Counted from the stretch's first letter, positions 12,353-53,089 are shown. The stretch is DNA of 64,000 bases from Arctopsyche grandis (GCF_051622035.1 NC_135357.1:17640256-17704255), one strand, 5' to 3'. Notes: a model not told the origin generated them from the sequence alone. Program-made: numbers and translations.

Positions 12353-14220
12353 TTTACAAACCTGCTTTACGTTTCACACGGTCTTCGTTTAATAAGCCCT
12401 AGGGCTTCGCCCTCAGCGCCTACGCCCCCGGGAACTTTGAATCCTTTGAATCGGAAAAAAGCGAATTATTTGTTCGATGACGTCAGAACAATAGACTGTC
12501 GACTATTAATTAAATTGACGAAATATACGTAGGTACATACATACAAACATACATACGAACAAACTTTCGTGTTTTATATGTAAGATTACTGATAAATTTT
12601 TCATTTTTTTACTGAACACTTGCAATTATAAACTAACCAAATAATTTGCTTCCTATATATTTGTCAGCACAATTTCAAAAAAATTGGCTCAGCTTAGACA
12701 GATCAAAAATTAATTATAAGAACAAGAAGACTAAACTATTAATTTGGAGTAGGCAGTAAGTAAGTATATACATATGTATGTATGGACATACATATGTACA
12801 TATAACTGAGTTTCTGTATATACTAGTGTCGTGTCTGATGGAATATCATCGGTTATGGCATATTAAGCTATAAAAAAAATTAAAAGAAATGTGTCGGTTC
12901 TGTATTCGATGCACACGCGGTTGTATTTTTTCACTTAAAAAATGATAAAAAGTACGTACCTACCTACATATAAACAATATAAAATACCAATAGAAAAATT
13001 AATTAATGAAATAAATTTTCAATAGATGGCGCTAAATGCTTAGAGGCTAATTTGCCTAGTGGAAACATTGGTAGCAAACAGTATATATAGAAGTTTTTTG
13101 TTGATCCGTTATTATGTTCGTATTATATTCGTACGTTTTATTGGTAGCGTTTTAACTGTGACTTACATATGTCGATTACATATACTTACATATACTTACA
13201 TATCTTAACGACTATTATAGTACGGCGAGCGTTATCTTACACACAAACACACACAGAATAGCGATATTATATATATATATATACATATATGTATGTATGA
13301 TATGCTAGCTAAAATAGATGTGTACTACAATGTACATCTATGTGGTGTGACAATCTGTATTGCATTATGAAAATCCCAACTAATTGAACCTGCGAATAAT
13401 GACGTTCATAAAAAGCAATTAATCTTTATTATCAACATAATATTTAGCTCGGCGGGAATAATGGGCTCAGATTAAGCGGGAGAATCCTTAAAGGGATTTC
13501 CTGGCGTAAAAATCGAGTACAAAGGCAGCTAATTCCGCAAAGCAATTCAAAACGGTCCGTCGACGAAAATTTCGGTCATAACGGCTCAGAAACAACCATA
13601 AAAAATTATATTTAAACTTCCAAAAAGATTATATTCATTTTGTAGAAAATGTACGTTCACCCTACAAGTACATATATATTGTTTTATTTAAAACATAAAA
13701 AAATCGTTTCGGTACCCAGCTATTTCATATCTATTATTTTTCGACCTCCATTGGTGATTTTAAAATAGCTTTTCAATCGTTAAACTTTTTTCATTCTTCT
13801 GACTCTACCTAACGTAATGAAATTGCCAATAATGACAGAACATCAAAAACGACCCAAATTATAAAACCCCCTCCCCTCTATTCACGCATCAAAATTGCCC
13901 TGTGATATTTTTTTTTTTTGAGGCAGACTGAAAGACAATTGAAAGCCATTTGTGTCCTTTTCGGCATTCATTATCAAGTTTTCTTTGTAAAATGTCGACG
14001 AACCGACATCAAAGCAGTTCCGTGTCATTATTTTTTTTGTCAATGTTAAAAAAAATTATATCATTCTAGTGACAATTCTTTTTAAAATTATCAGAGCAAG
14101 GTTTTAATATTATTACAAATGCTACCCCAAGGTCGTTCCATTTAAAATACTAACCAGAACAAAGAATATCATTGATTGTATATATGTATTCATGGAATCC
14201 GCTATACGTACATTTTATAT
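12353..14220. other. No gene recognised outside the dispersed repeat
   Basis: Apart from the repeat at 12831-13290, AT-rich unique-looking DNA. TA and TATG tracts near 13265-13300. Confidence 0.45.
12831..13290 (+). repeat. Dispersed repeat (CCTACATATAAACAATAT family), copy 1
   Basis: Contains GGCATATTAAG, TATTCGATGCACACGCGG, TACCTACATATAAACAATAT, TTTTCAATAGATGGCGCTAA, AGTACGGCGAGCGTTATCTT. Matches 45211-45735 block by block. The GTTCGAT word before CACGCGG resembles a worn tRNA box B, so this may be a SINE. Confidence 0.75.
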
Positions 14221-14605
14221 CGGTCTCCGTGACGAGCCCGAATGTGAAACGCCTGAAAACGCAAATATTGGAAGGCAAAGATCAAAAATCGAAAGATCTT
14301 AAGTCGAAAGATAAAAAAAAGGGTGCATGGTAAACGGTACATACTCACTTAATTTGCGCGAGCAGGATACAACAGGAACAAGAGGAACAGGATTTTCCTC
14401 CCGTATTAATGTGCGCGCGCAGAATACGGGAGAAAAAGCATGTTCCTCTTGTTCCTGTTGTATCCTGCTCGCGCAAATTAAGGGAGTATGTACGTTAGTA
14501 TGCACCCTTTTTTATCTTTCGACTTAAGATCTTTCAATTTTCGATCTTTGCCTTCCGATATTTGCATTTTCCGGCGTTTCACATTCGGGCCCGTGAGGTA
14601 GACCC
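14221..14605. mobile_element. Foldback element, copy 1
   Basis: A 385-bp element that is almost entirely one inverted repeat. Left arm begins CGGTCTCCGTGACGAGCCCG and right arm ends with its complement, through GTGAAACGCC, GATCTTAAGTCGAAAGAT, GCATGGTAAACGGTAC and GAGCAGGATACAACAGGAA, meeting at a short centre. It is flanked on both sides by the same 13 bases, GTACATTTTATAT (14208-14220 and 14606-14618), a target-site duplication. No coding capacity. Confidence 0.85.
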
Positions 14606-14752
14606 GTACATTTTATATATGTAATTATATAATTTATTTTATCTTAAACCTTTGCATAATATTAAAATTTAACCAAAGTATTATACATATTAAAATCAAT
14701 CTATTTCTTCAATAAAAACTCGATTAAAAAATTTTTACATTTAAGTATGCAA

Positions 14753-14758
14753 TTTATT
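14753..14758 (-). promoter_or_regulatory. Rpn12 poly(A) signal
   Basis: AATAAA on the minus strand about 86 bases past the Rpn12 stop codon. Spacing fits a short 3' UTR. Cleavage is inferred. Confidence 0.5.
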
Positions 14759-14843
14759 AACCAAATACAAACACAATTTATATTTCATTCAATACAAAAA
14801 AAAATTATTGATCATTACAGATATTTTGAATATTTAGTTGAAT

Positions 14844-16043
14844 TTAAACAACCATTTCTAATTCTGTGGCATAAAACACTGTTTGTTCGGCAAGTTCCAT
14901 TGCAGGGAAGAACGCTTTACCTTTACTTGACTCTGCTGCAGCTTTGCTAATGGTCTTGTCAGTTTCCATATTTTTCTATAACAAACATATATTTTGATTT
15001 AACAAGCATACATAAATAAAAGAAATATTTAATCATTGTGCAATTTACTTCAGCGTCGTAGTAACAAGCGGATAGCTCTGATGTTACGTTTAATCGTTTT
15101 GCAGCTTTCATTGTTGAAATATTGCCATATGCTTTTTCTAAACAAGCTGTGATTTCGTGCTTCAAAGTGTTTAAAAGAATATCCATGAAGAAATGATAAT
15201 TTTTCGCTGGAACGTTTTTCTGCAAAATTATAAAAGTATTTAAAAATAATTACCAATCACCACACTCAATTATTTTTTCTTTTAATTTTACTGATCATTA
15301 CCTTTGCTAAATAAATTTTGTTATAACTGCCTTCCATCAAATACTGTTCCAATTCAACGGAATGCCGAATGTACACATCAGACTGAATTTTTTCGACAGG
15401 TAAGAGTTCTAATTCAGTGTGAAATTCGGCAACTCTATTCAAAGACAGTAAGAATAAAAGGTTGAGACCCAAAAGCTCATACTTATAAGGTGATTCGGGA
15501 ATTTGACTCCTAAAAAATATACAAAAAAAACCGGTTAAAACAAAATAAGTAAATTAAAATTTATACACATTTCAAACATAAAATATTGACTTGTAATCAT
15601 AATAGTAGCATTTTAATTGGGCCATATTCCTCTCGAATGCGGCAATGTCTTCGGCTCGGACTGCCAACCGAGTGCCAATTTCCAAAACGTCTCGCGCCAA
15701 TATCAGATCTTTTTGATTGACAATATTGCCAGAAATGGGCAAAAGCTTATCGGCGATCCGAATCTGTAACACAAAAATCATCGCCAAATTTATATGGAAT
15801 AAAATGATGAGAAAGAAATGAGGAACAGAAGTATAAAATATATGCAAGTATATATATATAAGGACACAATATAGATATAGGAGTATATAGAAGTATAACC
15901 ATATAAGAACACAATACCTTGAGCTGATATAGCAAATCTTCACATTGCGACAGGTTAGCTTTCTCCTTAGCGAATTCAGTCTTCAGTTGAGAGAGCAAAC
16001 CACAACAAGCCGTCTCGACTTCCATATCGTTATTACTCGACAT
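14844..16043 (-). CDS. Rpn12: 26S proteasome regulatory subunit RPN12 (PSMD8), five exons
   Basis: Lid subunit of the 19S regulatory particle of the 26S proteasome, a PCI-family scaffold protein needed for lid assembly. Coding exons read on the minus strand: 15918-16043 (start ATG at 16043), 15591-15763, 15302-15509, 15049-15219 and 14844-14975 (stop TAA). They sum to 810 nt, 269 aa plus stop, with GT-AG junctions and matching phases; the length is close to fly and human RPN12. Seen in the translation: '[11 protein letters not shown]', '[12 protein letters not shown]', '[17 protein letters not shown]', '[11 protein letters not shown]', '[12 protein letters not shown]' and the C-terminal 'TELEMVV', all strongly conserved in the family (recalled, not searched). 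The donor after exon 2 (GTCAAT) is weak. A poly(A) signal AATAAA lies on the minus strand at 14753-14758. The region after 'AAKRLNV' is unusually divergent and short (see findings). It is divergent from mRpL46, with 1.1 kb between the start codons. Confidence 0.95.
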
Positions 16044-16329
16044 TATGATACAGGCTGATGATCACCGACAATACTAAGAAGTAAGCACTGACTTCACAGT
16101 ACACTGACGATGACAAGCCGAAGCCGATTGTATTCGCTCCAAATACCTCAATGATCGACCATGACCAACACCCATTTTTGCTGCTTATATCAAAATTTAT
16201 TTTCATTTACCAACGTAAAGCTACGTCCTATCACTAGAATTAACATCAATGTGTATATAAATCGATTAATAATCCTATACTTTTTACTTTTATACCTATT
16301 ACTTTTTTTATATTGTACATATATCTATA

Positions 16330-16598
16330 GGTAAACGGACTACTAGTCATATGTGAACCAGTCACATGACAACTGGTTGCTTTAGATCGGTCACACGTGA
16401 TCACCCGTCACACTAAAACTGGTCACGAGAAAACTAGTCACACCCTAAAATCGGTCACGAGAAAACTGGTTGACCGATTTTAGGGTGTGACCAGTTTTCT
16501 CGTGACCAGTTTTAATGTGACGGGTGATCACGTGTGGCAGATCTAGAGCGACCGGTTGTCCATTGACCGGTTCACATTTGACTAGTAATCACCGAACC
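16330..16598. mobile_element. Inverted-repeat MITE upstream of Rpn12
   Basis: A 269-bp near-perfect palindrome. Left arm runs from GGTAAACGG through CTAGTCATATGTGAACC, GTGATCACCCGTCACA and ACTGGTCACGAGAAAACT to the centre; right arm is its complement, ending ACCGAACC. The word GGTCAC recurs many times. No coding capacity. It sits in the 1.1-kb divergent space between Rpn12 and mRpL46, about 290 bp upstream of the Rpn12 start. Flanks are AT-rich and the duplication is unclear. Confidence 0.8.
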
Positions 16599-16741
16599 AT
16601 ATATCTCTTTAAGTATAAAATATAATATATTGTTAATTTACAAGGATGAGATTTATTTTATTAAATATATGCTTAATGAAATAGATGGAATTTCTAATAT
16701 TTCTATAAACAACATAAATACATATGACTTTTGTGGGTTTG

Positions 16742-16888
16742 GTTCACTGCATCGAAAGATTGATAATCGAAACATCTGAAGTCAAAAGATCGAAAGAATG
16801 TATGCATGGTAAACGGTACATAAGTAAGCAATGCACATTAAGTAAGGCTGTACGACAAAAAAAAGAGAGAGAATTTTACTGCACACCA

Positions 16889-16981
<93 letters not shown>

Positions 16982-17050
16982 TAACCGCTCTTCATATGTA
17001 TGCATGGTAAACGAACAAGAATAAAGATCTCGATTTTTCGACTTTCGATG
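16742..17050. repeat. Degraded relative of the foldback family with a TA core
   Basis: Left flank carries ATCGAAAG, GTATGCATGGTAAACGGTAC; right flank carries GCATGGTAAACG and CGATTTTTCGACTTTCGAT, the same words as the foldback arms but partly in direct orientation. Between them is a pure TA tract, 16892-16980. Probably a decayed copy, weaker evidence than the two full ones. Confidence 0.45.
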
Positions 17051-17076
17051 CGGTGATGGCCACCGGACTTTTGTGC

Positions 17077-17109
17077 ACTTCATACTATTTGGACCAAATA
17101 GTATGAAAG
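17077..17109. repeat. Short near-perfect palindrome near mRpL46 start
   Basis: CACTTCATACTATTTGG followed by its complement CCAAATAGTATGAAAGTG, with one extra base. It lies 31 bases before the inferred mRpL46 start codon. May be the core of another decayed inverted-repeat element or a factor site. Confidence 0.5.
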
Positions 17110-17139
17110 TGAGGTTAAAAAGCAACTGTCAAGTACAAA

Positions 17140-18682
17140 ATGTTGTGTCGTGCGGCTCGGGGACCATTAACGGGGGCACGATTGGTGCTCCGCCCCCTTA
17201 CAACTGGTCAGGACATAAGACAATATTTCCTCCCAATGTGTATTACTCAAATTTTAATCACTAAAGTATGTAATCATAATTGGGCAAGTGAAAAATCAAC
17301 GCCTATTTTCATTAAAATATCGATAACCATTTCTTATACACAGATCACTTAAAATTTTACCAAAAAAAAAAGATTTCTTTCAATTAAATACCACTGTTGA
17401 AGTACTGATTTTCTAGATAATACTATTTTTACAATCTGCTCATTAATTTTAAAATGAAAGCGTCTGTGATCTCTCAATAAGGTACAAAAAAAAACACTCA
17501 AAAATCATAACTTAATGTCTTCAAATGATGTGTTATTATATTGTTTAAAATATAGATAAGTAACTTACAATGGTCGAAAATAATACACATATTTATAAGT
17601 GTATATTGTATATTAAGCAATATTTACAATTTAATACGAGAAACAAATTGCCTTTGTAGATAAATCGTTGGAAAAAGACCGTTGGGATATTTTAGCCTCC
17701 GTTTGTCTAGAAAGACTTCCAATTGTGACACCATCACTCAATGATACTGAACTGAAGTATAAAAAATTTCTTGAAAACATTGAAACCAATCAAAGTTTTA
17801 AATCAGACCATGAACTTCGACACGAAAAAGAAATGTGAGTACCCTAGCATATGGATATGTCAGCTTTCGCATATTACCAATAAAATATCAAATCTACACC
17901 TGTATTGTATATAATCACTTCTTTTTCAACAGATTTGCTAAAAATATAAAAGAAAATCAAAGTGACACAGGAGTGAGTATAGTCACAGCCCAAGATTTTG
18001 AAGACGCTTCCACTGATGAACTATCTAACTTTAAATTTCCCTCAATTACAACAGGTTAATATTATATAACATGTGATTGATGATATAATAAAGTTTTATT
18101 TATCCACTATTCATATGAAACAGAAGCCGATAAGAAGAATGACCAAAAATCATTGGAAAGAAAATTGCAATCCCACTTAGTACTCTTAGTGGAACAGCAG
18201 TTAGGAGATAAAAAAAAATTTATTTTACCTCAAGGGAAACATCAAAATGGAGAAACTTTACGACAGGTTGTTAAATGAATTGCAAAATCTCAAAACGAAT
18301 TCATTGTACTTAATATCCATGTTTTTGTATTTAGACAGCTGAAAGAGTCTTTAAAGAAGCGTGTGGTGAAGATTTAAATGTTCAGTTCTACGGTAACGCT
18401 CCGTGTGGTTACCATAGATACACATTCAAAACCAAGGAAGGATCTGTGGGAGCCAAGGTGACATTTCACAACACAAGCAAAATCCAAAAATAAGATCACA
18501 TTCAGATATTTTCATATATATTTTATTGATTACAGGTCTTCTTCTATTACGCACGCCATATATCCGGTCAAATCTCCAAAGATAGACAATATAAATGGTT
18601 AACCAGAAACGAATTACAATCTGTCTTACCCGAAAAATACCACACATCTGTCAGCAATTTCCTTGTAGAGGAAAGATCATGA
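17140..18682 (+). CDS. mRpL46: Mitochondrial large ribosomal subunit protein mL46, six exons
   Basis: Component of the mitochondrial 39S ribosomal subunit; the core is a Nudix-like fold. Exons: 17140-17206 (inferred), 17660-17834, 17933-18054, 18124-18266, 18335-18457 and 18536-18682 (stop TGA). Total 777 nt, 258 aa, close to the 279 aa of the human protein. Exons 2-6 are clear: '[15 protein letters not shown]' at the N-terminal region, '[10 protein letters not shown]', '[12 protein letters not shown]', '[19 protein letters not shown]', '[15 protein letters not shown]' and '[12 protein letters not shown]' match the known layout of mL46. Exon 1 was chosen because its ATG opens an Arg-rich, acid-free leader ('[17 protein letters not shown]') typical of mitochondrial import signals, and its GTCAGG donor gives exactly the phase exon 2 needs. 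Exon 1 is therefore inference, the rest is firm. Convergent with dlg1. Confidence 0.93.
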
Positions 18683-19127
18683 ATATTTTGATAACATTGT
18701 AGTAATCACTTGAGAGATTTATAAATATTGTATTTAGTCATTGAAATTAAACACAGTTTTTGGATTTCAAACAAATTGTTTCCATTGTTACAAATGATTT
18801 TATTAAACCCAGAACACACTGACCTGTACGTTCTGAGTCTTATACTCGGACACTTTGTACTTGCCTACTAATCTTGTACTCGGAAAATTGTACTTGACTA
18901 CTAAATACAAACAAAATGAGGGTAAATGTTGGAACGTCAATAACAAGATGATATGGCTTTGATAGCATTTTTATTTCTTTTTTCCTTAACAGTTTATAAA
19001 TATGAGAGTAACACAACAGTGTTTAATTTAATCGTCAAAACATTTAGCAATCTCAGAAATTGATAAATTTATTGCAATAAAATGACATGACAGGGGGAGG
19101 CGCTTGTAATATGATTTATAAAACTAA

Positions 19128-19165
<38 letters not shown>

Positions 19166-19637
19166 AATATGTGTATATATGTATGTATATACAATTGTCA
19201 GAATGCTTTCTAAAATATGGTAAAGTGAAACATTTTAATAAATATCAATACGGATGAGTACACTCATCAAGAAAAGGCTGAGCCACATCACGTCTCGATA
19301 ACTTCTAATAACGCAAATCTTTAATTATTTTTAATTAGAGTGAATCCTTAAAACACTCGTAAATTATACTACTTTAACGTAGTTTGTGGCAGAGCCCTAT
19401 CCTTCGTCACAAAGCTAAAAAGGGCGAGAGGTTCGGTGTCTAAAATGATTATTAATTAATCATCAATGATTTTGAATTAAAATATCAACTTATATTTAAA
19501 TTCTAAATAGACTCGCAATAACAATCTTTACGGTATTTACAATTATAATAGGGTGGGAGTGAGATTCAACGTGCAGGTGTGAGACGGTGGACCGTGAAAG
19601 ATGGTGAGGGTGGAGGTAAGGTCCACGAAGGGCGGGG
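18683..19637. other. Convergent 3' region of mRpL46 and dlg1
   Basis: Space between the two stop codons. It holds a plus-strand AATAAA near 19076 and a minus-strand AATAAA near 18971, so the two 3' UTRs may overlap by about 100 bases if both are used. A TA microsatellite lies at about 19127-19165. No other coding signal seen. Confidence 0.45.
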
Positions 19638-48977
<29,340 letters not shown>

Positions 48978-50004
48978 CTGAAAACGAAAATAAATTCCGT
49001 GACTAAAAATTCATTTATACAATGCCTCACACTAATGAAAACCTTTCACCGCGAAAATATCGAGCATACTTACATTGTTTGGCAAATATTTATGTACGCG
49101 AAAATTGAATGTAAATTTTAAACGATATCGTGTGTTTTATGCTAAGTACGTATATAAGATATTTTTATTTTGAATTTACCGTAAATATTGTTTTTCAAGT
49201 ATATATAAACAAAAATACCAGGTACAAATACGTAAAATGTTCCATATTTCATATTCACACACTATACATATGTATAATGCAAAAACGGACTGTTAATAAA
49301 TTGATATGGTAACCAACAGATACTACTTAGGTACATAAAATAGCTTTTATCACTATTGAACATGATTTGAAGACCTTGTAAATAAGTGCTATTTTTATGG
49401 GGGGGGGGGGGAGTCAGCTTAATTTATTATAGAAAATTGTATTGTCATCGGATATATGTTATATACTTATATAACATGTAGTGTAATTGGATCAAAAATT
49501 GATTGTTAGAAACCATGTCATCAACAATCATTTAATAATAATAATAAAAAAAATGTACATACATACATACATACGAATGTATGTATGTATGTATGTAGAC
49601 AATAGAAATTGATTGTATTCATATGTATTTAATTTTCTCTATTATACATACATATACATATGTATGTATATAGAAACAATGACATATTTATAGGTACGTA
49701 TGAACTTGATATTGTTGCCATTGCTATTTATCTGCAACACAATGGTTTTAAATTGATATGCATAAACATAAATATACATTTATGTAAACCTTTTTTCCAT
49801 ATGAATTCAATATGTACTGCTTAATAATCTTTTGAAAAAAAAAATTTTTGACCAACCAAATCGTAATAAATGCGATCAGACGGTGGTTTCAAATTATACT
49901 CGAAATTTTCAAATGGTCCAAACCTTAAATAAATAAATAAATTAAAAAATTAAATTTATTTATTGTTACGAATTTACTTTATTGCATTTATTACATTATT
50001 TACC

Positions 50005-50107
50005 TGAGATTTTTTTATTTACCGGTAAATAAAGGTATACCGGCAGTTGGAAAAATCATTTACCGTTTACCGGTTTATGAAATTGGACGGTAAATTGCAA
50101 TCCCTAA
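50005..50107 (-). mobile_element. hAT-like transposon terminus
   Basis: Minus strand begins TTAGGGATTGCAAT, then repeated ACCGGTAAA words. Insect hAT elements with TAGGGATTGCAATACCGGT-type ends are familiar. The other terminus was not found. Confidence 0.5.
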
Positions 50108-50860
50108 TGTTAACCCATGCAAAAAAGGAAGCTATTGACTCTTGTATGTGGAACAACACAATCTTGTCCCACATTAATACAAAGACGTTTATTGAAAAAT
50201 ACGCCAAACCCAAACATTCAAATATAGGATATTCGGTTACAAAACTGTAAAGTAGGTACGTCTCATGTATAAAGGACTATAATGTTTCATAGAAACTGGT
50301 TTTTTTTTTTTGTGTGAATTTTATTTGTTTTTTGGCAATTCCGAGTTAGGCTTATCAGATACCCAATTATCGCTCACTGGAGATGCAAACGAAGAGTTAA
50401 CCATCAGCTCAGGAATTAGTTGTTGTTGAAAGACAAATTATATTTTTTCCATAACATCATTAAAAAAATAGTCCCTGTCTCGTCATCATTGTATATGTAC
50501 ATACATATATATCGTACTGAAAAATTTACCAAATAATATATTTTATCACATTTTCAATGTATGTAAATTTAAAAAATCAGCACTTTATAGTAAACATTTT
50601 CTTATTTAAATTAAAATTGAAAAGGTTTGAGAAGTTGAGACGCAATATTAGGGGGCCGCGATACCGAAAATGTTGCCGAACATTGTATTTAACGATATGT
50701 ATCGGAAAACAGTAAAAATCGAAACAATTTTACAGACAAAGATATATGTAAAATATACATATATGCACGTAACATAAAAATGTGCGCATCGATCGTTTTC
50801 GTAGTTCTTTGCCATTCGTTTTCAACAAATAAAATATACGAAATTGAAAAAATCAATACT

Positions 50861-50957
50861 CTCGGTATTTCATTTTTAATACCGGTATTACCAAAGGCTC
50901 ATTTTCGGTCAAAAACCGATATTACCGGTATCGGTACTTTCGGTATTGCAATCCCTA
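50861..50957 (-). mobile_element. Second hAT-like terminus
   Basis: Minus strand begins TAGGGATTGCAATACCGAAA and continues with TACCGATACCGGTAATATCG. Same end word as the 50005-50107 relic, 850 bp away and in the same orientation. Confidence 0.55.
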
Positions 50958-51090
50958 TAAGCATATGTTGTAATACGACAGTTTCGTAACGTTGTTGACA
51001 ATCAATTGGAATAAATCGGCCAATGGAGATTCAAACATACCATCGATATAAGAAAATCCCTATAATAACACAGTAGTACATATAATATAG

Positions 51091-51325
51091 TCACCATTAT
51101 TAACCTATGCTTCACCTATATGGAATAACGCCTCGAACACTAACCTTTCCAAACTCGAAATAATACAAAATAAATCCCTAAATATAATTTATAGCACACC
51201 CATATATACTAACTAAACTGCATGTCATAAATAATATTCCGTTAATTACATACATTATTAACAAACTAACCAGTAGATTCTATGACAGAATCACTAATAA
51301 CCAGACACCGGACCCACAGCGCGCC
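51091..51325 (+). pseudogene. Relic of jockey-like non-LTR retrotransposon ORF2
   Basis: Translates as 'TYASPIWNNASNTNLSKLE', 'IIQNKSLNIIYSTPIYTN', a stop/frame change, then 'LHVINNIPLITYIINKLTS' and 'RFYDRITNN'. The YASPIW...LxxIQNKxLR pattern and the RFYxRI tail are typical of the region after the reverse transcriptase in jockey-clade elements. Short and broken. Confidence 0.75.
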
Positions 51326-51655
51326 GTCCATTGTTCAATTGTTGTAAATGCTTTGTTAAAGGTTCGCCGAAACTTTTTTTTGCACTCTAGCTTTGTAAAT
51401 ATAGCTAAACCGCCCCGATTCCTGGAAAAAGCACGGTCTGTATCCGTAGTCTACTAATAACCATATCTTGTGAAGAGTCTCGGTGCTTACTAAAGCCCAA
51501 AGCACACACTTGTGAAGAGTCTCGGTGATTACTAAAGCCCGGACCCAGAGGGTGCCGCGTATTGTTCAAATGTTGTAAATGCATTGTTAAAGGTTTGCCA
51601 AACCTTTTTTACAAAGGATTTACAACAATGAAACAATGAGCGGCACCTTGGCTAT
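51310..51655. repeat. Small duplicated and inverted block
   Basis: TATTGTTCAA.TGTTGTAAATG with TTAAAGGTT(C/T)GCC occurs at 51333-51375 and 51559-51601, and its complement (ATTTACAACAATG..ACAATGAGCGGCACC) at 51618-51648. A direct pair TTGTGAAGAGTCTCGGTG lies at 51468 and 51510. Looks like two damaged copies of a short foldback element. Confidence 0.55.
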
Positions 51656-51739
51656 CCTACCTCTAGTGATTAAAACAAAGTGTCTATACCCTTCAGGTAT
51701 AAACACAGATTACCTAAATACAATCTGCTTTAGATCGTC

Positions 51740-52114
51740 GACTTTATTTATTTATTTTTTTTTATTTAATATACTTGGGGGAGGCGGCAAAGCCGATAGG
51801 CCCAAGGGGTTTGAATAAACATATTTTACAAATTATACATATATGCAATAAAAAAATGAGAAAAATTAAAATACATTAAAAAAAACAATATTAAAATAAA
51901 ATAAAATAAAAAAATATAAAATATATAAACAAAAATGATAAAAATACAGAAATATGATTATGGGAAAGAAGAATCACAAAAATCCTTTGGTTTTAAAAAA
52001 AGTATCAAGTTTATTCTTAAAAATATTAATATTAATAGAGGTTACTAAATCGTTGGGAAGACTATTCCAAACTAAAACCACTCTGTTAGAAAATAATGTA
52101 TCTCTGATCAATTT
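51740..52114 (-). pseudogene. 3' end of a CR1/RTE-like non-LTR retrotransposon
   Basis: Minus strand 51974-52114 is open for 46 codons ending in TGA: 'DTLFSNRVVLVWNSLPNDL', then 'NIFKNKLDTFFKTKGF'. The RVV..WNSLP...V.......FK..LD motif is the usual C-terminus of such reverse transcriptase proteins. Downstream is a 3' tail with CCTATCGGCTTTGCCGCC and an (ATTT/AAAT) simple repeat at 51740-51765. Confidence 0.8.
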
Positions 52115-52539
52115 AAATTTTTTTTTTTAAATTGATCAAAAACTTTAGAGCGTCTTTAATTAATACTATGTATTAGATGTATTATGAGCATTTATAAGAA
52201 TTGTAAATAGGTTTTTGAGCTCCGTTTCCTATTATGCTGTACATTAACATTAGAATAATATAATACTATGAATAGTAACGAAATTAAATTAAAATTGTAA
52301 AATAGAAAATGATCAGTAGATCAGTAGCTATTAAAATAGATATAAGATTGTATATTGTGAACATAATTTAGTAATAATAAAAAGCATTTAAAAATCAAAA
52401 AAATATAATATAGCCGTAATATAAACGCAAACAACGACCGCAACATCGATATGTACTGACAAACGAAACCTTGACCGACAACACCTGGCTAGGTAAACCT
52501 ACAAATAGTATTACACAATAGCGTGGACACAGATTGTAC

Positions 52540-53070
52540 AAACACGACACAATTGGATTCGACCGAAACAAAGTCAGAATCGGAAATTGGGCACGTGACC
52601 CGCGTAATATGTAATGGGGGCTTGTTCCGAGAGTGGCTTTCGTCAACGCAACGTGACGTAGACAGAGCGAGATCAGCGTCAGGTCAGCGGCGCCCAACAT
52701 TTCGGGAGGGGTCCAGGGGGCGGCCTTGTCCCATTTTCCAGAAATAATCGGGCCCCCGGGCCAGTCCGGTGTCTTTTGTTCGTGTGCCGGTGGCCCAGCT
52801 CCCTACTCTCCCGAATCTAAATGTGGATGTCGTCGTCGCCACGCTAACATGGAATATATTGCCCGCACGTGGCCGCGGTCTCACGCTCGACTTCCATGCA
52901 CCGCCATGCTCTTTTGCTTCTCACCGGTCAACCTAAATAATGGCACTCTCTCGTGTGTAACACGTCATTGGCTCAGTCAACTTGAGGGGATGCTGCGAAT
53001 TCGTGTTTGGATTTCCATAACTTGTGGAGTGGCCCACCTCAACCGTACGACCACAGCCGTTTCTGGAGAC
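52540..53070. promoter_or_regulatory. CpG-rich island upstream of dlg1 L27 exon
   Basis: A 500-bp GC-rich block with CACGTGAC, TGACGTAGAC and CATTGGCTCA words, 3.6 kb upstream of the L27 exon in the dlg1 sense. A donor-like CCG/GTGAGAAG occurs on the minus strand near 52924. A promoter or 5' exon of dlg1 is possible. The 123-codon plus-strand frame has no known motifs. Confidence 0.35.
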
Positions 53071-53089
53071 CTTGACAAATATGTATTAA

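Noticed and set aside
14299-14527. Mirror-image open frames on both strands
   Set aside because: They are the two arms of the foldback element.
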